Source of the DNA: Poronia punctata
Lineage: Eukaryota; Ascomycota; Sordariomycetes; Xylariales; Xylariaceae
Assembly (NCBI GenBank): GCA_022579005.1
Contig: MU401609.1
Coordinates: forward strand, 1-64,000
Direction: 5' to 3'
Length of the DNA: 64,000 bases
The position numbers and the translations under genes are program-made. The notes under the pieces were generated by a model. It worked only from the letters and a program-made list of their open reading frames with translations, ran no database searches and was not told the origin of the DNA. Every line of letters starts with the position of its first letter. Positions within the stretch are counted from its first letter, which is position 1. Positions 34,501 to 46,500 of the stretch are shown here, in pieces.

Positions 34501-37500
34501 CTTGTGTAGGGACGGGCACAAAGAACGTGTACCTACCTACAAATACCTAGAGTAGGGAACTAATGGGCCGAACCCTGTGTGTCTAGAGACCTGTCTTCAC
34601 GAGGTCCATCTGTGCAGGGTTCACTACCTGCTGTAATATATCCTGCTGGAAACAACTGAATCACCCTGTTCAGACAAGATTTTGTTATGGTTTCACTGCA
34701 TCGCGCTACCTAAGGACATCTATCTGGATAGTAACAGACTCCAGATAGAGCTAGCTCTTATGCCTCCCAGGGACACTTTGCTTGCTGGCTTGCCTGAGGT
34801 ATACCTACTTCCACACATTATTCAAAGGTGTAATACGGTAGTCGCACACGAGAATCATCGATCAACTTCAGTCACCTTCTAGGAATGGATATTATCGCTA
34901 TACCATGTACAGTCCAATACAGTAGTGCTTAGATCTTCTAATTCAGTAAACCAAGGGCTTGGACAGTAGATAGGCACGTAGGTATACCTTTAATAAAAAA
35001 GGATTGAGATCCACCGTATACAAGGTTGAAAAAATGTTACGGAGATCGACGTATTGTGTGTGCAATCGTTGATTTTCTACCTGCCGATCCTTTGCAGTCC
35101 CCAGTCTCCTGGTACAAATTCCACTAAACTTACCACAGCCTACCTAACTGACCCACTAGACCAATTCCACAACCGACCGGGCATTTGTAGGTACCCACCT
35201 CACAGGGCATAAACCCTTGAGCTCTACCTATCTTATCTCCATACAATGTAGTTACGTGTATGTACTACCTACCCCACACTGTGAATAGTACTTGAAATGA
35301 ATCCTACCCTTAATGTACCTCTTCTAAGCTGTCCTGATCAGAATTACTAGGTATCGTGCATTTCGTTACTATCAATGTCGCGGCAATGACCGATTATGCT
35401 GAAACGTAGGGTGCCACCCTGCTGCTAAGTGAAGGTTTAGTTCTACCATCCCCTAATATGCGCTCTCGGGGTTATCGTCAAGGGATGTGCTAGGTATTTC
35501 TCTATTGCTTTCCTTTAGGATAGTAGGATATTCTTGATTTGTTCTTCGGTAACCCTGACTTTCAATAGAAACACTTACCATTTGCAAGTCATGGAGAGGG
35601 GGAGCACGCAATAGCGAGGCGGCGACGAGGCGGCAACGACGACAACATAACGACATAATACCGAAACCTCCGTGTTTTTGCTCATTTGTATTGTGAGGCC
35701 CCGCTTCGGACGAGAAACTACTTGAAAGTTCAGGTTTTTGTGTCGGCTCCTGCTCGGCAGCAACATTTACTCCGGGTCCCCAAAGACGAAGGTGCTATTG
35801 AGGTTACCACATCAACTTGTGTAAGTATAGGCGTAACAGCATTCGAACGGATGATTATGCTACTTTAAAGAGGGTTACCCCAAAATATCAGGGTCCGTCC
35901 ATCTGTGCAGCAAACCGTAAATGCTGGGGAACATTATTTACCACATTTGCAGTATCTAGGCATCTACCTGCAAACTACGCCTGTGGATCTTCAAGAGTGT
36001 TGTCTTGGGAAATATGTACACTTACATTGCCGTGACGTATGAAAAAATTCACAAAAGGGGGGTTTTTACTTCCATGTTTCCTTGAAAACTCGCGACGAAG
36101 AAGCGATTGCTAGTGTACGACATACGTAGCCGAACACGCCGCTCCGCCTCCACTGCGAACTTCGAAGCCGCCGTTTAGCGTCCATATATAATGCCTTGGT
36201 GTTTTTCTCTTACGCCTACTAGGCGTCATCGAGCCAGCGGCGAACTTGTCCCCTATTACGCACATGCAATGAGCCGACCGTGAGGCGGCCAAACTTGGAA
36301 GCATCGGGGTCTTGTTACAGTACAAGCAGGGTAATGAAGGACCGGCCAGTAAACGTGCGCCCGTGTCTATTTGCTGCTGGCCTCCCCCGCATTCTCCAAC
36401 GTCAGCACCCGTAACACCAACCGTAATAAGCTGCCTGTCAAAACGCGATAAAAATGTGAACAAGGGGGAAATAATAGAGCGACAAAGGAAAGAGCAGGAT
36501 AGGGAAATAGAAGCGATGACTTGAGCCGCCCGTACCGAATCCTCAAGGAACGTGAGATGGGAAAGACAGAAGTCGATATCAAAGCAGCACGGGTTACGCG
36601 GCACTGACCCCGATCCATGACAATCCGACCCTATCACAACTCGGACGCTCGTGTCTGCTATTGCCCAATACAAGAAACTTGATGCTACGGTAAGTTGACA
36701 TTCTGCCGTATGCTGCAGCCCTCATTGGTGTAGATAGTAGTATCACGGCAGCAAAATGGATAATGCAAAGCCCAGGCAATGATAGATGGGATTTTCCCAA
36801 TCTCCCATGTTGATCAATGCGGGGTTCAGGGATTTCCCGCGCCTTTTACTCCCCGTCTTCCAAGTTTCCCATGTCCCACGTATGATTTCCCATTTTTCTG
36901 TCTGACTGGTTCCCCCTACCTTTCTTTTCCAACTTTTTTTTTCCCCTTTGCCGTTTTCCCCCTAACGCTTCCCAGTCGTCTCTTGCATGTACCTGCATTT
37001 TGATTCTTTTCAATGAGAACAGATGTAGTACGTATGCTCAGCCCAAATTATATGTTGTGAAGTAGACATAGTCGTAAGCACCAGTTTTGAGGTAAGCAAA
37101 GTAAATAATACATTTTGCCGGTAAACGGTAGCTATGGCCCGGCAATTGATGAGCGCCAAAGTGGGATCTGGAGCTATGATAGTGTTTCGGGTGGAAAAGC
37201 AGGAGTCGATGTCTTAAGAACTTATGCGCTCAAGTATACTACCTACTGCAGGGAAGGGCGTGGGCAAAAGGATTGAAAGAAAGCAGGGACAGAAAGAGAC
37301 AAGGGAACAGAAAGTCAGATTTATGGCTCTAACCATACACCCTCCTTCGTCTATCTACAAGTAGTGCAGGCACATAGGCTACAGCGTGGTGTAGGTTAGC
37401 ATCAGGTACTTCTGCTATCAGGAGTGGGGAAAACGGATTCCCTCTCTTGTGGCGATAGACTAGCCGTGACGCGGTGCCACCTCGATAGGTAAAAGTTTTT

Positions 37501-38800
37501 ACCAACGCCGGCAACTACACGTCCGTGTAGGTAAGGTACCTAATCTATCAACTGTACTTAGGTATCTCTATAAAGAGAGCTAGAGTATTAGTAGTTAGAC
37601 CTTTTCAAATCCTCCTTTTTAAACCCATCGTCATCGCCATTGCGTGCAAGGCACAGGAGAGAACGCCGCGCAGAGCATTCCATTAGCTTCATTGGTACTC
37701 GGCAAGCCACCCCTGCTCTGCAAAATAGAAGGGTCAGAGCTCTAGGTTAGGGGGGTGGGGTAGATGAATAACCAGCGCACACTAACAACATTACGCCTTA
37801 ACGGTTGTTGTCTAGAGCCAACTATTTTTATAGTAGTCAAAAAGGGAACATGCAGCACCTCATATGAGCAATGGCATTGTTATTAATACCTAAGGTTAAG
37901 ATATAGATAGGTATTATCAACTCAGTATGTGTAAACTAGTCTAGTTGAGCGTATAACTAGACTATGCGCCCAGGCTTGTATGATATGATGAGCTTGTCAT
38001 AGTGATGGGAGAGGACACACATGTCCTGAGGTAAAGTATCCAACATACCTACACAACCGAAAAAAAGGATATGTATTATCCTCTGTACGTATAGTAATCT
38101 CTAGGTTAGATACGTGTAATAGACTTCTTCCAACTGCGCAAGTACCTAACTACCCAAGCAAGATAGGTATTACAAGCCTGCTTTTATCTAACTCTGTTTC
38201 CATTCTGTACTCTTCATGTGCATTGTTCTTTTCCATTCACCCCTTGGCATGTCCCTACGGCAGCACACTTAATTACCTAGAATAGCCAGGTAACCTACAA
38301 GCCTCTCGTTTCCCTGGACCATCTGCTCTTCCACATGGCTGGGTAGAGCTACTGTGTATGTACATTAAGCGCGACAACATGTACAAGTACGTAAACCAAA
38401 CCCTTTGTTTAGGTTAGACCGTTTAAAAGGTGGGACCGGGATAAGATCGAGGTTTTTTTTTTGGTCCCAGGAATTTTCCAAAGGAGGTTGAAGCTACCTA
38501 CACGTACCTATTGCAATATCAGGTAGGTACACCTATAAATATAGAAATAGTCGATTAATACCTGTTACCTGCTGCTGCTGCTAAATATATTTATTTTCTA
38601 AAGTATATTATTCTTAGAGTTGGAGATTGTTTTTTAGCCTTTAGGAAAATGTACTAGTACTTGTACCTTGATAGTCAACATGCTGTTTTGCAAAGATGCC
38701 AGCGTGCAGGAAAACAGTAACAAGAACTAGGTTAGGTAGGTTAACCTAGACCAGTCCGAGACATAATTCTACTAAATGCGGCATGTTATTCATCAATGCG

Positions 38801-38840
38801 ACCCACCTACCTACCTAGTACCTACCTACTTGTAACCTAC
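38801..38840. repeat. dense cluster of the dispersed CCTACCTA/TAGGTAGG motif
   Basis: ACCTAC-type units are repeated almost head to tail for 40 bp. This is the densest local example of a short word scattered through nearly all intergenic regions here. Confidence 0.75.
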
Positions 38841-39579
38841 CCTTAGAAAACTTGTTCTCTAAATTCTATTGTACTGTACCTACCCCTCTCCTTCCATCCT
38901 TCCATCTCTTTGTAATAACCACCGGGTAGAAAAGAAACGGCCCAAGGGGAAAAGAGTGTGTGAGAGAGAGAGAGGCCGAGATATAAATAAAGCATCTAGA
39001 CCAACCACAAGGACCAAAAAAACAAAACCAAAAAACTTATATGCAAGTCCGGTATTATTACGTACATAACCTGTAAAAACAATTGCAATCATCATACGAG
39101 CAAGGCCGATAGTGTCACGTTTTGGTTTCCACTAGTTACTTCTTATTAGATAATCGGTTAATACTTATTACTTATGTGTATATACCTAGGTAAGGTAAGG
39201 TAGGGTACATGCAAAAAAGAAGAAGCAAAGAAAAAGTGAAAGGTTAGGTTAGGTAATCATTATGATGAAAATGTTACAACAAACGCTAGGACGTATATAG
39301 CCTAGAGTTAACTTTAGATTGCATGTATTATTAGTATTAGGTAAGTAACACTAACAACAAGGATTGTTACATAATAATGTGTACTTGTAAGTATGATCTC
39401 CTTGTACTGAGTATGCATCTTGCCTACTAAACATAACTAATTAATTGGCACAGAAAAAGAACAAGAGTCTAGATACGTGTATATAGATAGATAGATAAAT
39501 GCAAGACAATGTAATCTCGTATGATTCCAAGTGCTTGGGTACGTTAGATATAATAGGATGAAAGATCATCTAGCCATCT

Positions 39580-39599
39580 TGGTGGTGGTGGTGGTAGTA
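39580..39599. repeat. GGT trinucleotide repeat
   Basis: GGT units in tandem, followed by AGTAGG. Confidence 0.75.
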
Positions 39600-40090
39600 G
39601 GTCATGATGATGATGGACGTACAGAGGGGTAAATGTATACCTTAGGTAAGTATCTAGGTAAAAGCGCGTGTATACTTGTATGTTTTACTTTGTCTAGAAT
39701 CACCTACCTACCCTAGCTTCCAACTATAAACTTCGTGTTATTACCTACGCATCGTAAAGGCCAAGGAACTTTTCTTTCTTTTTTTAACATGACTAGATTA
39801 CCTAGTCTAAATCGGATCACGGCATCAAAAGAAAATAACGGTTTTGACATTGCATTGGATCGGTTCTTTTGATTCAGCCCTTTTTCGATGTTCCTACCTA
39901 ACCTAGGTACAGGTAGAACCGCTAAACGATATTATAGTTGGTACAATAGGATTAGAGTTAAATAAGGAGAAGTACATCTACACCTAGAGCAAAGGGTTTT
40001 TGTAGGTTGATGTGTACGAGTGGGTAAGTAAGACCTAATGCTGGACATGTCTAGTTAGTTAGTCTGGTCCCAAAACGCAGCAACAAGCTA

Positions 40091-40122
40091 CCTACCTATC
40101 TATCTATCTATCTATCTAGATA
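40091..40122. repeat. CTAT tetranucleotide microsatellite
   Basis: CTAC units pass into about six CTAT units in gene-free DNA. Confidence 0.88.
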
Positions 40123-40159
40123 AGACCATGATAGTTTTTGTTTAGCTCCTCAAAGGGCT

Positions 40160-40190
40160 ATGTATGTGTGTGTGTGTGTCTGTGTGTGTA
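40160..40190. repeat. TG dinucleotide microsatellite
   Basis: An interrupted TG array of about 30 bp. Confidence 0.88.
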
Positions 40191-40512
40191 ATGTGTTGCA
40201 TCAAGCCAAGGGCGGGGAAAGGGGAGTCCAAGAGAAAGGGGGGGAAGGAAGGAAGGAAGAGGACGTGAATAAACAAGAAAGTAAACATGTAAAGAGTTAA
40301 CATCCTATAGGATAAAACGAAAAAACTTCCAAGGGAATAAGTGCTTATCGTACCCCTACGCTTTTTGCTTTGTTTTCCTATTAGCCAGCTTAGCTGTTTA
40401 CCTGAATATAGGTTGGAGCTCGTCTCGTAAGGGGTTCATAAGGCTAACTAGCCCAGGGAATGAGGAGGAGGGGTAGCTTGGTCTAGCTATAGGTCTACAA
40501 GGTGAAGGAAGG

Positions 40513-40537
40513 AGGTTAGGTTAGGTTAGGTTAGGTC
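40513..40537. repeat. AGGTT pentanucleotide repeat
   Basis: Five AGGTT units in tandem. They resemble, but are not, the fungal telomere hexamer TTAGGG. Confidence 0.85.
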
Positions 40538-41879
40538 AGACAAGACAAGGTAAGGTGAGCTAAGGAGAGAGAGAGGGAGACTGCGCCTCCTAAACGAATC
40601 AGGAGATCATATGGTCTGCCGGTTGACAGCCCATCTACCTAGCTTGGATCGGAGGCGGCAAGGCGTGGCGTTTGTTTGGAGAAAAAAAAAAGGACATGAA
40701 CCGTAATCACGGGATCAAGACCGACCACGTTTGGACTCCAGCGCCAATGTAGAGGAAGGGTCAAGAAGAAGAGAAGAGACCAGATCCACCCCAACTTTTA
40801 CCGGCATCATGAACACGATGGGCCTGGCTGGCTGGTTTGCTAACTTGTTAGTTTAGAGCCTAGAAGGGCTGAAGGATCAAAGGATTGGAGTGGTAGTAGG
40901 TTAGACTAGGTGTTATTTACATCTATGTATCAAGTCTAGATAGCTTAGGATGAAGCTATTCTCAGATGGATGACACATACACTCATGCAATGAGGGGAGG
41001 TAAGTACCTACTCTTCATTCCACACGAACAGGGTTTATACGTACGTACATGCCTTCTGCAACTCCTGATAGGATCCCAACAGATTGGATCTAATGTCTCG
41101 CTTGCTACCTTGACAATGCCACATTCTGCCCAGACCAAGAAAGATGGCTGGCCCTTGACAAGCGATGAGAGAGAGTCGTCTAGGCCGGCATCTCAGACGT
41201 GTTTTAGATCATCACACCATTGTTCAGCTGAACTGTGCATTCATTTTGAGTCTTGACTTGGAAGGGGCGAGAGGACACATACATAGCTAGGTAGTAGCAC
41301 TAGCACATAAGTGTATTCGACGACTATCTGGACAGGATAGGTTCAAATCGCCGAGAAAGACCCAAGACAAATCGAAATGTTGTTATAAGCTTGGACTCGG
41401 TACCCTTGTATCGTGAGCCCGACTACCTACTGCACGACATCGAGAGCTAGCGGTTACCAGCAACGGTTCTCAGTCACAAGCCCCCGCCCCCGCCCCTTCA
41501 GCCACATCATTGCCAAGCAAAAAAGACTCGTATGTTACCGGTTATTCCGTTGAACGCCATGCATAATGCTAATCCGCCCCCAAGTCCCCCAGTGGCCCGA
41601 CAAATGCGACCAACACGTGAGCAACGTGAACTGCACACGCGTGGCGCCGTCTTGGTTCCATACAGTGTCCTCCTATGTATAATAAATAATATCCCGTACA
41701 TTTCCCCCCATGTTGATGTTTCTGATGCCGTTTGTTCGTAGCAATCCCTCGTCCTCTAGGGTGGTGGCTAGCATCGATATGCCTTTAAACCCTGATTTCT
41801 AGGCAACCATCTCGTTGGCCGATGGCTATCATGCCGGGTGCGTTGGTGTGCCAGAGATGTTTGCCTAGCGATTAAACTA

Positions 41880-43813
41880 TTATTTCTTGGCTGGCAATGA
41901 TGGCGGGCCCATCTTGCCAGCGCCGGTGTCAAGCCTCTTGCTTGGCGGCTGGGCGGGGACCCTGAATCCACCGTTGGCAGAGCTAGCGTTGCCGCTGCCT
42001 CCGACTTGGGTAAAGGTACCTCCTTTGAACCACCGGTCCTCTTCTGCTTTTCTCTTCCGGCTAAGCTCAGCCTGGACCTTGGGATCCACCAGCTCTAGAC
42101 CCTGGACAGGAGTGAACGCCAAGGAGGACGCTGTTCCTGCGCCGCCACCAATAGTAGAGCCCACACCGGATGTCCGTAAGCCCTTGCCCCGAAGGTCCAT
42201 GTTCTGGCCCGATTGACCGAATCCGCGCAGCGACGAGGCCGCGCCGCCAATGGGCGTGGCGCCACCCCAACCTTTGTGCTTCTGGCTCAACTTCGCTCGC
42301 GTCCGGTTGTCGATCTGCATACCACGAATACGGCCGTCGCCAGTCTGGCCTATCATGCCCAGACCAACTGTAGAGTCGCCCGTGCCGTAGCCCGTCTCCT
42401 TCTCCTCTTTGCCAAAGGCCATACGATTCTGCGCCTTTCGTATGTCTGTCATCGCTGTCGCCTCCTTTGCTTTTCTTGCGCGCCGGCCACCTCGCTTCCG
42501 CGATGGCTTATCGTCAGGTGCGGGCAGGGCTCGGTGTCCCTTGTTAGGCGGTGGCTCGGTGATCTTGTCTAGACGTTCGAGACACTGAGTCCGAAGCTCT
42601 TCGCCGTACGAGCCATCGGGGTTGGCATGGCTGGTGTCAGCACGAGCTGCGAGCACGAGTTTCGCCGCCACAGCCTTCATCGCCTTCTTCTTATGGTCGT
42701 TTGGAATGCCGCGGATTATAGGCGAGTAGTATAGATAGCCTTGCTGTCTGATGGATGTGTTGGTCGCAAAAGCTGCACTCCTCGATTTGTTAGTTCCCCA
42801 CGCCGCAATGTTGCACGCGGGCACCCGGGACAGGTTTGTGAGGCCACCGGCCGTATTGATCAGTTGAGCCGCAGTGAGCGAGCCGACAAGGGTCGTCAAG
42901 TTGGGCGCAAAAATGCTCATCCGAGATTGGACGTAATCCGTCAGTGTCTTTTTGGCCTTTTCCATCTTTATCATCATATGGCATGCGCCCAGTATGCGCG
43001 CAAGTTCCTCCTGACTGATCTCCCGGCCTTTGGTCGTCGTAGCTTCGACCGTTACAACCATGAGAGATGGCCCGTCTAGAACGGACTTGAGAGACTCTCC
43101 GAGCGGGTTATTGGTTGATTCCTGTATAGCCCTTATGCTATCAGAATCCATTGGCCCGTTCCCGAGGATGGCCACGACTTTTGCATATTCTATAGGGTTT
43201 TGAATCAATGTCTCCAGCTCTGGAAATCTGGCCGAGTAGTGGTCTCGAATGAACTTGTGGACCTTCATGATCTCGCCGTCTATCTGGGTTGATAGTGTGT
43301 TGGACTCGGTGAGGATCTTGTACTCTGGATTATCTTCTATGTTGCCGATGTTCGAGGTCGATTGGGAGAGTGGTTTCGACTGGTAAATTGAGATATCCTA
43401 TCACAGCGCCGACAAATCGTCAGGTCTAACGATCAAGCAAAGAGATGTAAACACATTATCGCTAATCATGACTGATGGGGTCGACTAACCTTGAGCAGGG
43501 GATCCAGTCTGTCCATGACACTGGTGACCTTTCGAACGTCTTTGACATGGCCAAGTTGCATTTTCTCAACCCTGGCCTTAGCAGCCTCCTCGTCTTCTAT
43601 CGTGTTGACGACGCCATCTACGCCTCCCATCTCTTCATCTGCATCATCTTCCGGCTCTTCTTCGTCTCCGTCTAGGATCATATCGCCATTTCCTCGTCCT
43701 TCGTTGGAAAGTGCCGGCTCCTCGAGTCCCAGGCCTGTATCCTGTTGAACGTCGCCATTCTCAGAGCCCGAGTCCTCAAAGTCTTGGAGGAGCTCATCCG
43801 CTAGCGTCGACAT
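41880..43813 (-). CDS. PRP31: U4/U6 snRNP protein PRP31
   Basis: Pre-mRNA splicing factor that binds the 15.5K/Snu13-U4 snRNA complex and helps hold the U4/U6.U5 tri-snRNP together. Minus-strand exons are 43813-43490 and 43397-41880, giving 613 aa. The 92-bp intron (GTTAGT...TAG) is phase 0 and joins DPLLK to DISIYQSKPL. The N-terminal 80 residues are very acidic. A NOSIC-like region (about 152-175, HKFIRDHYSARFPELE) is followed by the Nop domain (about 260-350) with MSIFAPNLTTLVGS, AAQLINTAGGLTNLS and IPNDHKKKAMKAVAAK. The PRP31 C-terminal domain has a basic stretch (RKRGGRRARKAKEA) and RMAFGKEEKE, and the tail is Gly-rich. It is divergent from CLF1, another splicing gene. Confidence 0.95.
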
Positions 43814-44475
43814 TGTGGGCGTCCACAGTCGCGTATATGAATAGATCCGTTTACTCGGGGCAATCCGCGCTGCTATTTCTGAGTAATGACTGGGTTACGT
43901 GGTGGCGGTTGTAAGAATCAAGTCGCCTGTTTGTATGATTAGAGGCAAATGCGAGAGATAAAATGAGAGGCAGGCAGCTGTACTCGTAGCTCCCAGGATG
44001 GAGAGAAGGCAAAAATAAGTGGAGCCGTCGCGTTGTCGCAAGCACTGAAACTAGTCGTAAACTTTTCGAATAGCAGGGCACCACTTTAATGCATAACTAC
44101 TTTGAATTTTAAATATAGTATGCATATAAAACCCATAGATAGTCCTGATAAGTAAGTATCGTACCTGCTATATGCAAGCAGTCAAGATATATGTATTGAC
44201 CCCAGAATCTCAATCATCAAGCAGTGAGCGTCAACGTGAAAGGGCAGTACCTACGCGGCATCAACCATCCATTAACACCTGCTCAATGCGCGCGGGCTTC
44301 GACTCGTCCATCGAAGTGTGCTACATCCTAGCAAATAATTCTCTTCGTTTCTAGCCGTTTGGCCGGTGATCAGCCTCCACCTCTAGACGCGAACCCCAGC
44401 GCTCTCGGCTCTCTATTCTGTTAAACCACTTTTATTTTCTTTTCGTATCCGAGGCGCGTTTCCTCCTCCGACACC
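43814..44475. promoter_or_regulatory. divergent promoter region between PRP31 and CLF1
   Basis: 662 bp separate two outward-facing start codons of spliceosome genes. A pyrimidine-rich stretch (TTTTATTTTCTTTTCG) lies about 45 bp before the CLF1 ATG. Joint control is suggested only by arrangement and shared function. Confidence 0.5.
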
Positions 44476-46500
44476 ATGGAGGTCTCACGCGGCCCCCCGA
44501 GGGTCAAGAACAAGGCGGCCGCGCCTATCCAGATCTCGGCTGAGCAGCTGCTCCGCGAGGCCGTCGACCGACAGGAGGGCGGCGTCCAAGCGCCTACACA
44601 ACGTTTCGCCGATCTCGAAGAGCTGCACGAGTTCCAAGGGCGCAAGCGGAAGGAGTTTGAAGACTATGTCAGACGTAACAGGATTAACATGAACAATTGG
44701 ACGCGCTATGCCGCATGGGAGCTCGAGCAGAAGGAGTTCAAGCGCGCCCGTTCCATCTTTGAGCGGGCCTTGGACGTCGACGCCACCTCGGTTGTGCTTT
44801 GGATTCGATACATCGAGGCCGAGATGAAGAACAGGAATATAAACCATGCCAGGAATCTCCTCGATCGTGCCGTCACCATTCTACCCAGGGTCGATAAGCT
44901 ATGGTACAAATATGTATACATGGAAGAGATGCTGGGTAACATCCCCGGCACGCGCCAAGTCTTTGAGCGTTGGATGTCGTGGGAGCCCGACGAGGCCGCA
45001 TGGAGCGCCTATATCAAGTTGGAGAAGCGCTACGGCGAATTTGAACGAGCAAGGGCCATCTTCGAGCGGTTCACAATCGTCCACCCCGAGCCACGGAATT
45101 GGATCAAATGGGCCAAGTTCGAAGAGGAGTACGGCACGAGTGACCTGGTACGCGAGGTTTTCGGCGCCGCAGTCGAGGCTCTAGGCGACGAGTTTGTGGA
45201 TGAGAGATTATTCATTGCCTATGCGAGATTCGAGGCCAAGCTGAAAGAATATGAACGTGCGAGAGCCATCTACAAATATGCCCTGGACCGTCTCCCGCGT
45301 TCGAAATCCATGGGGCTGCACAAGGCTTACACGACTTTCGAGAAGCAGTATGGCGACAGAAATGGCGTCGAAGATGTGATATTGTCCAAGCGCAGGCGGA
45401 TCTACGAAGACCAGATCAAGGAAAACCCAAAGAACTACGACACCTGGTTCGACTACGCCCGACTCGAGGAAACCTTGGGCGATCTGGATCGCGTCCGGGA
45501 CGTGTACGAACGAGCTGTCGCACAGATCCCCCCCACCCAGGAAAAGAGGCATTGGCGGCGGTATATATACTTGTGGATCTTCTATGCGATATGGGAGGAG
45601 ATGGAGGCAAAAGATATTGCCCGGGCTAGGCAGATCTATAAGCTATGTCTTGACCTCGTACCTCATAAGAAGTTCACGTTCTCCAAGGTGTGGTTGATGA
45701 AGGCACAGTTTGATATTCGCCAGGGCGATCTGACTACGGCACGAAAGACGCTAGGGCAGGCTATCGGCATGTGCCCCAAGGACAAGCTGTTCAAGGGTTA
45801 CATAGAGTTGGAGTTGAAACTATTCGAGTTTGTGAGGTGCCGGAAACTTTACGAGAAGCACATCGAGTGGAACCCAGCCAACTGCCAGACGTGGATCAAA
45901 TTCGCCGAGTTGGAGAGGGGACTGGACGATCTAGAGCGGACTAGGGCCATATTTGAACTTGCCATTGCCCAGCCCGTGTTGGACATGCCCGAGCTGCTGT
46001 GGAAAGCATACATCGACTTTGAAGAAGAGGAGGGCGAGTACGACAAGACGCGCGACTTATACGAGCGCCTACTCGAAAAGACAGACCACGTCAAGGTCTG
46101 GATCAGCTACGCGCACTTCGAAATCAACATTCCCGAAGACGAAGAGGAAGAGGAGGAAGAAGCCGAGGAGAAACCGGTAAGCGAGGAGGCCAAGGCACGG
46201 GCCCGCAAGGTGTTCGAGCGAGCCCACAAGAGCATGAAGGACAGGGAGCTCAAGGAGGAAAGGGTATCCCTCCTCAACGCCTGGTTATCATTCGAGCGCA
46301 CGCACGGGGCCGAGGAGGACGTGGAGAAGGTACAGAAACAGATGCCGCGCAAGACGAAGCGCAGACGGAAGCTCGAAGACGACACCTTTGAGGAATACAT
46401 CGACTACATCTTCCCTGCCGACGACGAACAGAAGCAAGATATATCCAAGCTACTTGCCATGGCGTCTGCTTGGAAAGAAGGCGGCGGTACGTTCACCTGA
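44476..46500 (+). CDS. CLF1: pre-mRNA splicing factor CLF1/SYF3 (crooked neck homologue)
   Basis: HAT-repeat scaffold of the Prp19-associated complex (NTC), required for spliceosome activation. Single uninterrupted exon of 674 aa, a typical length for the family. HAT repeats, with the conserved Trp/Tyr-x-x-Tyr and ARxIFERAL elements, run from about 50 to 640: [65 protein letters not shown] and [14 protein letters not shown]. The N-terminal segment [20 protein letters not shown] is diagnostic of CLF1. An acidic run ([12 protein letters not shown]) interrupts the repeats near 555-567. The C-terminus carries basic [11 protein letters not shown]. The antisense ORFs in this interval are shadows. 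Confidence 0.96.
   Translation: MEVSRGPPRVKNKAAAPIQISAEQLLREAVDRQEGGVQAPTQRFADLEELHEFQGRKRKEFEDYVRRNRINMNNWTRYAAWELEQKEFKRARSIFERALDVDATSVVLWIRYIEAEMKNRNINHARNLLDRAVTILPRVDKLWYKYVYMEEMLGNIPGTRQVFERWMSWEPDEAAWSAYIKLEKRYGEFERARAIFERFTIVHPEPRNWIKWAKFEEEYGTSDLVREVFGAAVEALGDEFVDERLFIAYARFEAKLKEYERARAIYKYALDRLPRSKSMGLHKAYTTFEKQYGDRNGVEDVILSKRRRIYEDQIKENPKNYDTWFDYARLEETLGDLDRVRDVYERAVAQIPPTQEKRHWRRYIYLWIFYAIWEEMEAKDIARARQIYKLCLDLVPHKKFTFSKVWLMKAQFDIRQGDLTTARKTLGQAIGMCPKDKLFKGYIELELKLFEFVRCRKLYEKHIEWNPANCQTWIKFAELERGLDDLERTRAIFELAIAQPVLDMPELLWKAYIDFEEEEGEYDKTRDLYERLLEKTDHVKVWISYAHFEINIPEDEEEEEEEAEEKPVSEEAKARARKVFERAHKSMKDRELKEERVSLLNAWLSFERTHGAEEDVEKVQKQMPRKTKRRRKLEDDTFEEYIDYIFPADDEQKQDISKLLAMASAWKEGGGTFT

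Larger units (their letters stand above)
31572..41879. other. 10.3 kb gene-free region upstream of flbC
   Basis: I find no supportable gene. The longest ORFs (34133-34555, 140 codons; 36110-36673 minus, 187 codons) show no motif and no splice continuation. The region is dense in GTAGGTA/TACCTAC words (notably 38801-38840 and 39186-39200), GTACGAGTA words and microsatellites. The first few kilobases next to 31571 should contain flbC promoter and leader sequence. Long noncoding transcripts cannot be excluded. Confidence 0.6.

Noticed and set aside
34133..34555. 140-codon ORF on the plus strand
   Set aside because: Slightly more GC-rich than its surroundings but without motif or plausible splice continuation.
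36110..36673. 187-codon ORF on the minus strand
   Set aside because: No domain or signal recognised; the interval has noncoding-like composition. Chance ORF most likely.
41338..41352. B-box-like GGTTCAAATCG
   Set aside because: The flanks do not form a T-stem and no A box is found upstream.
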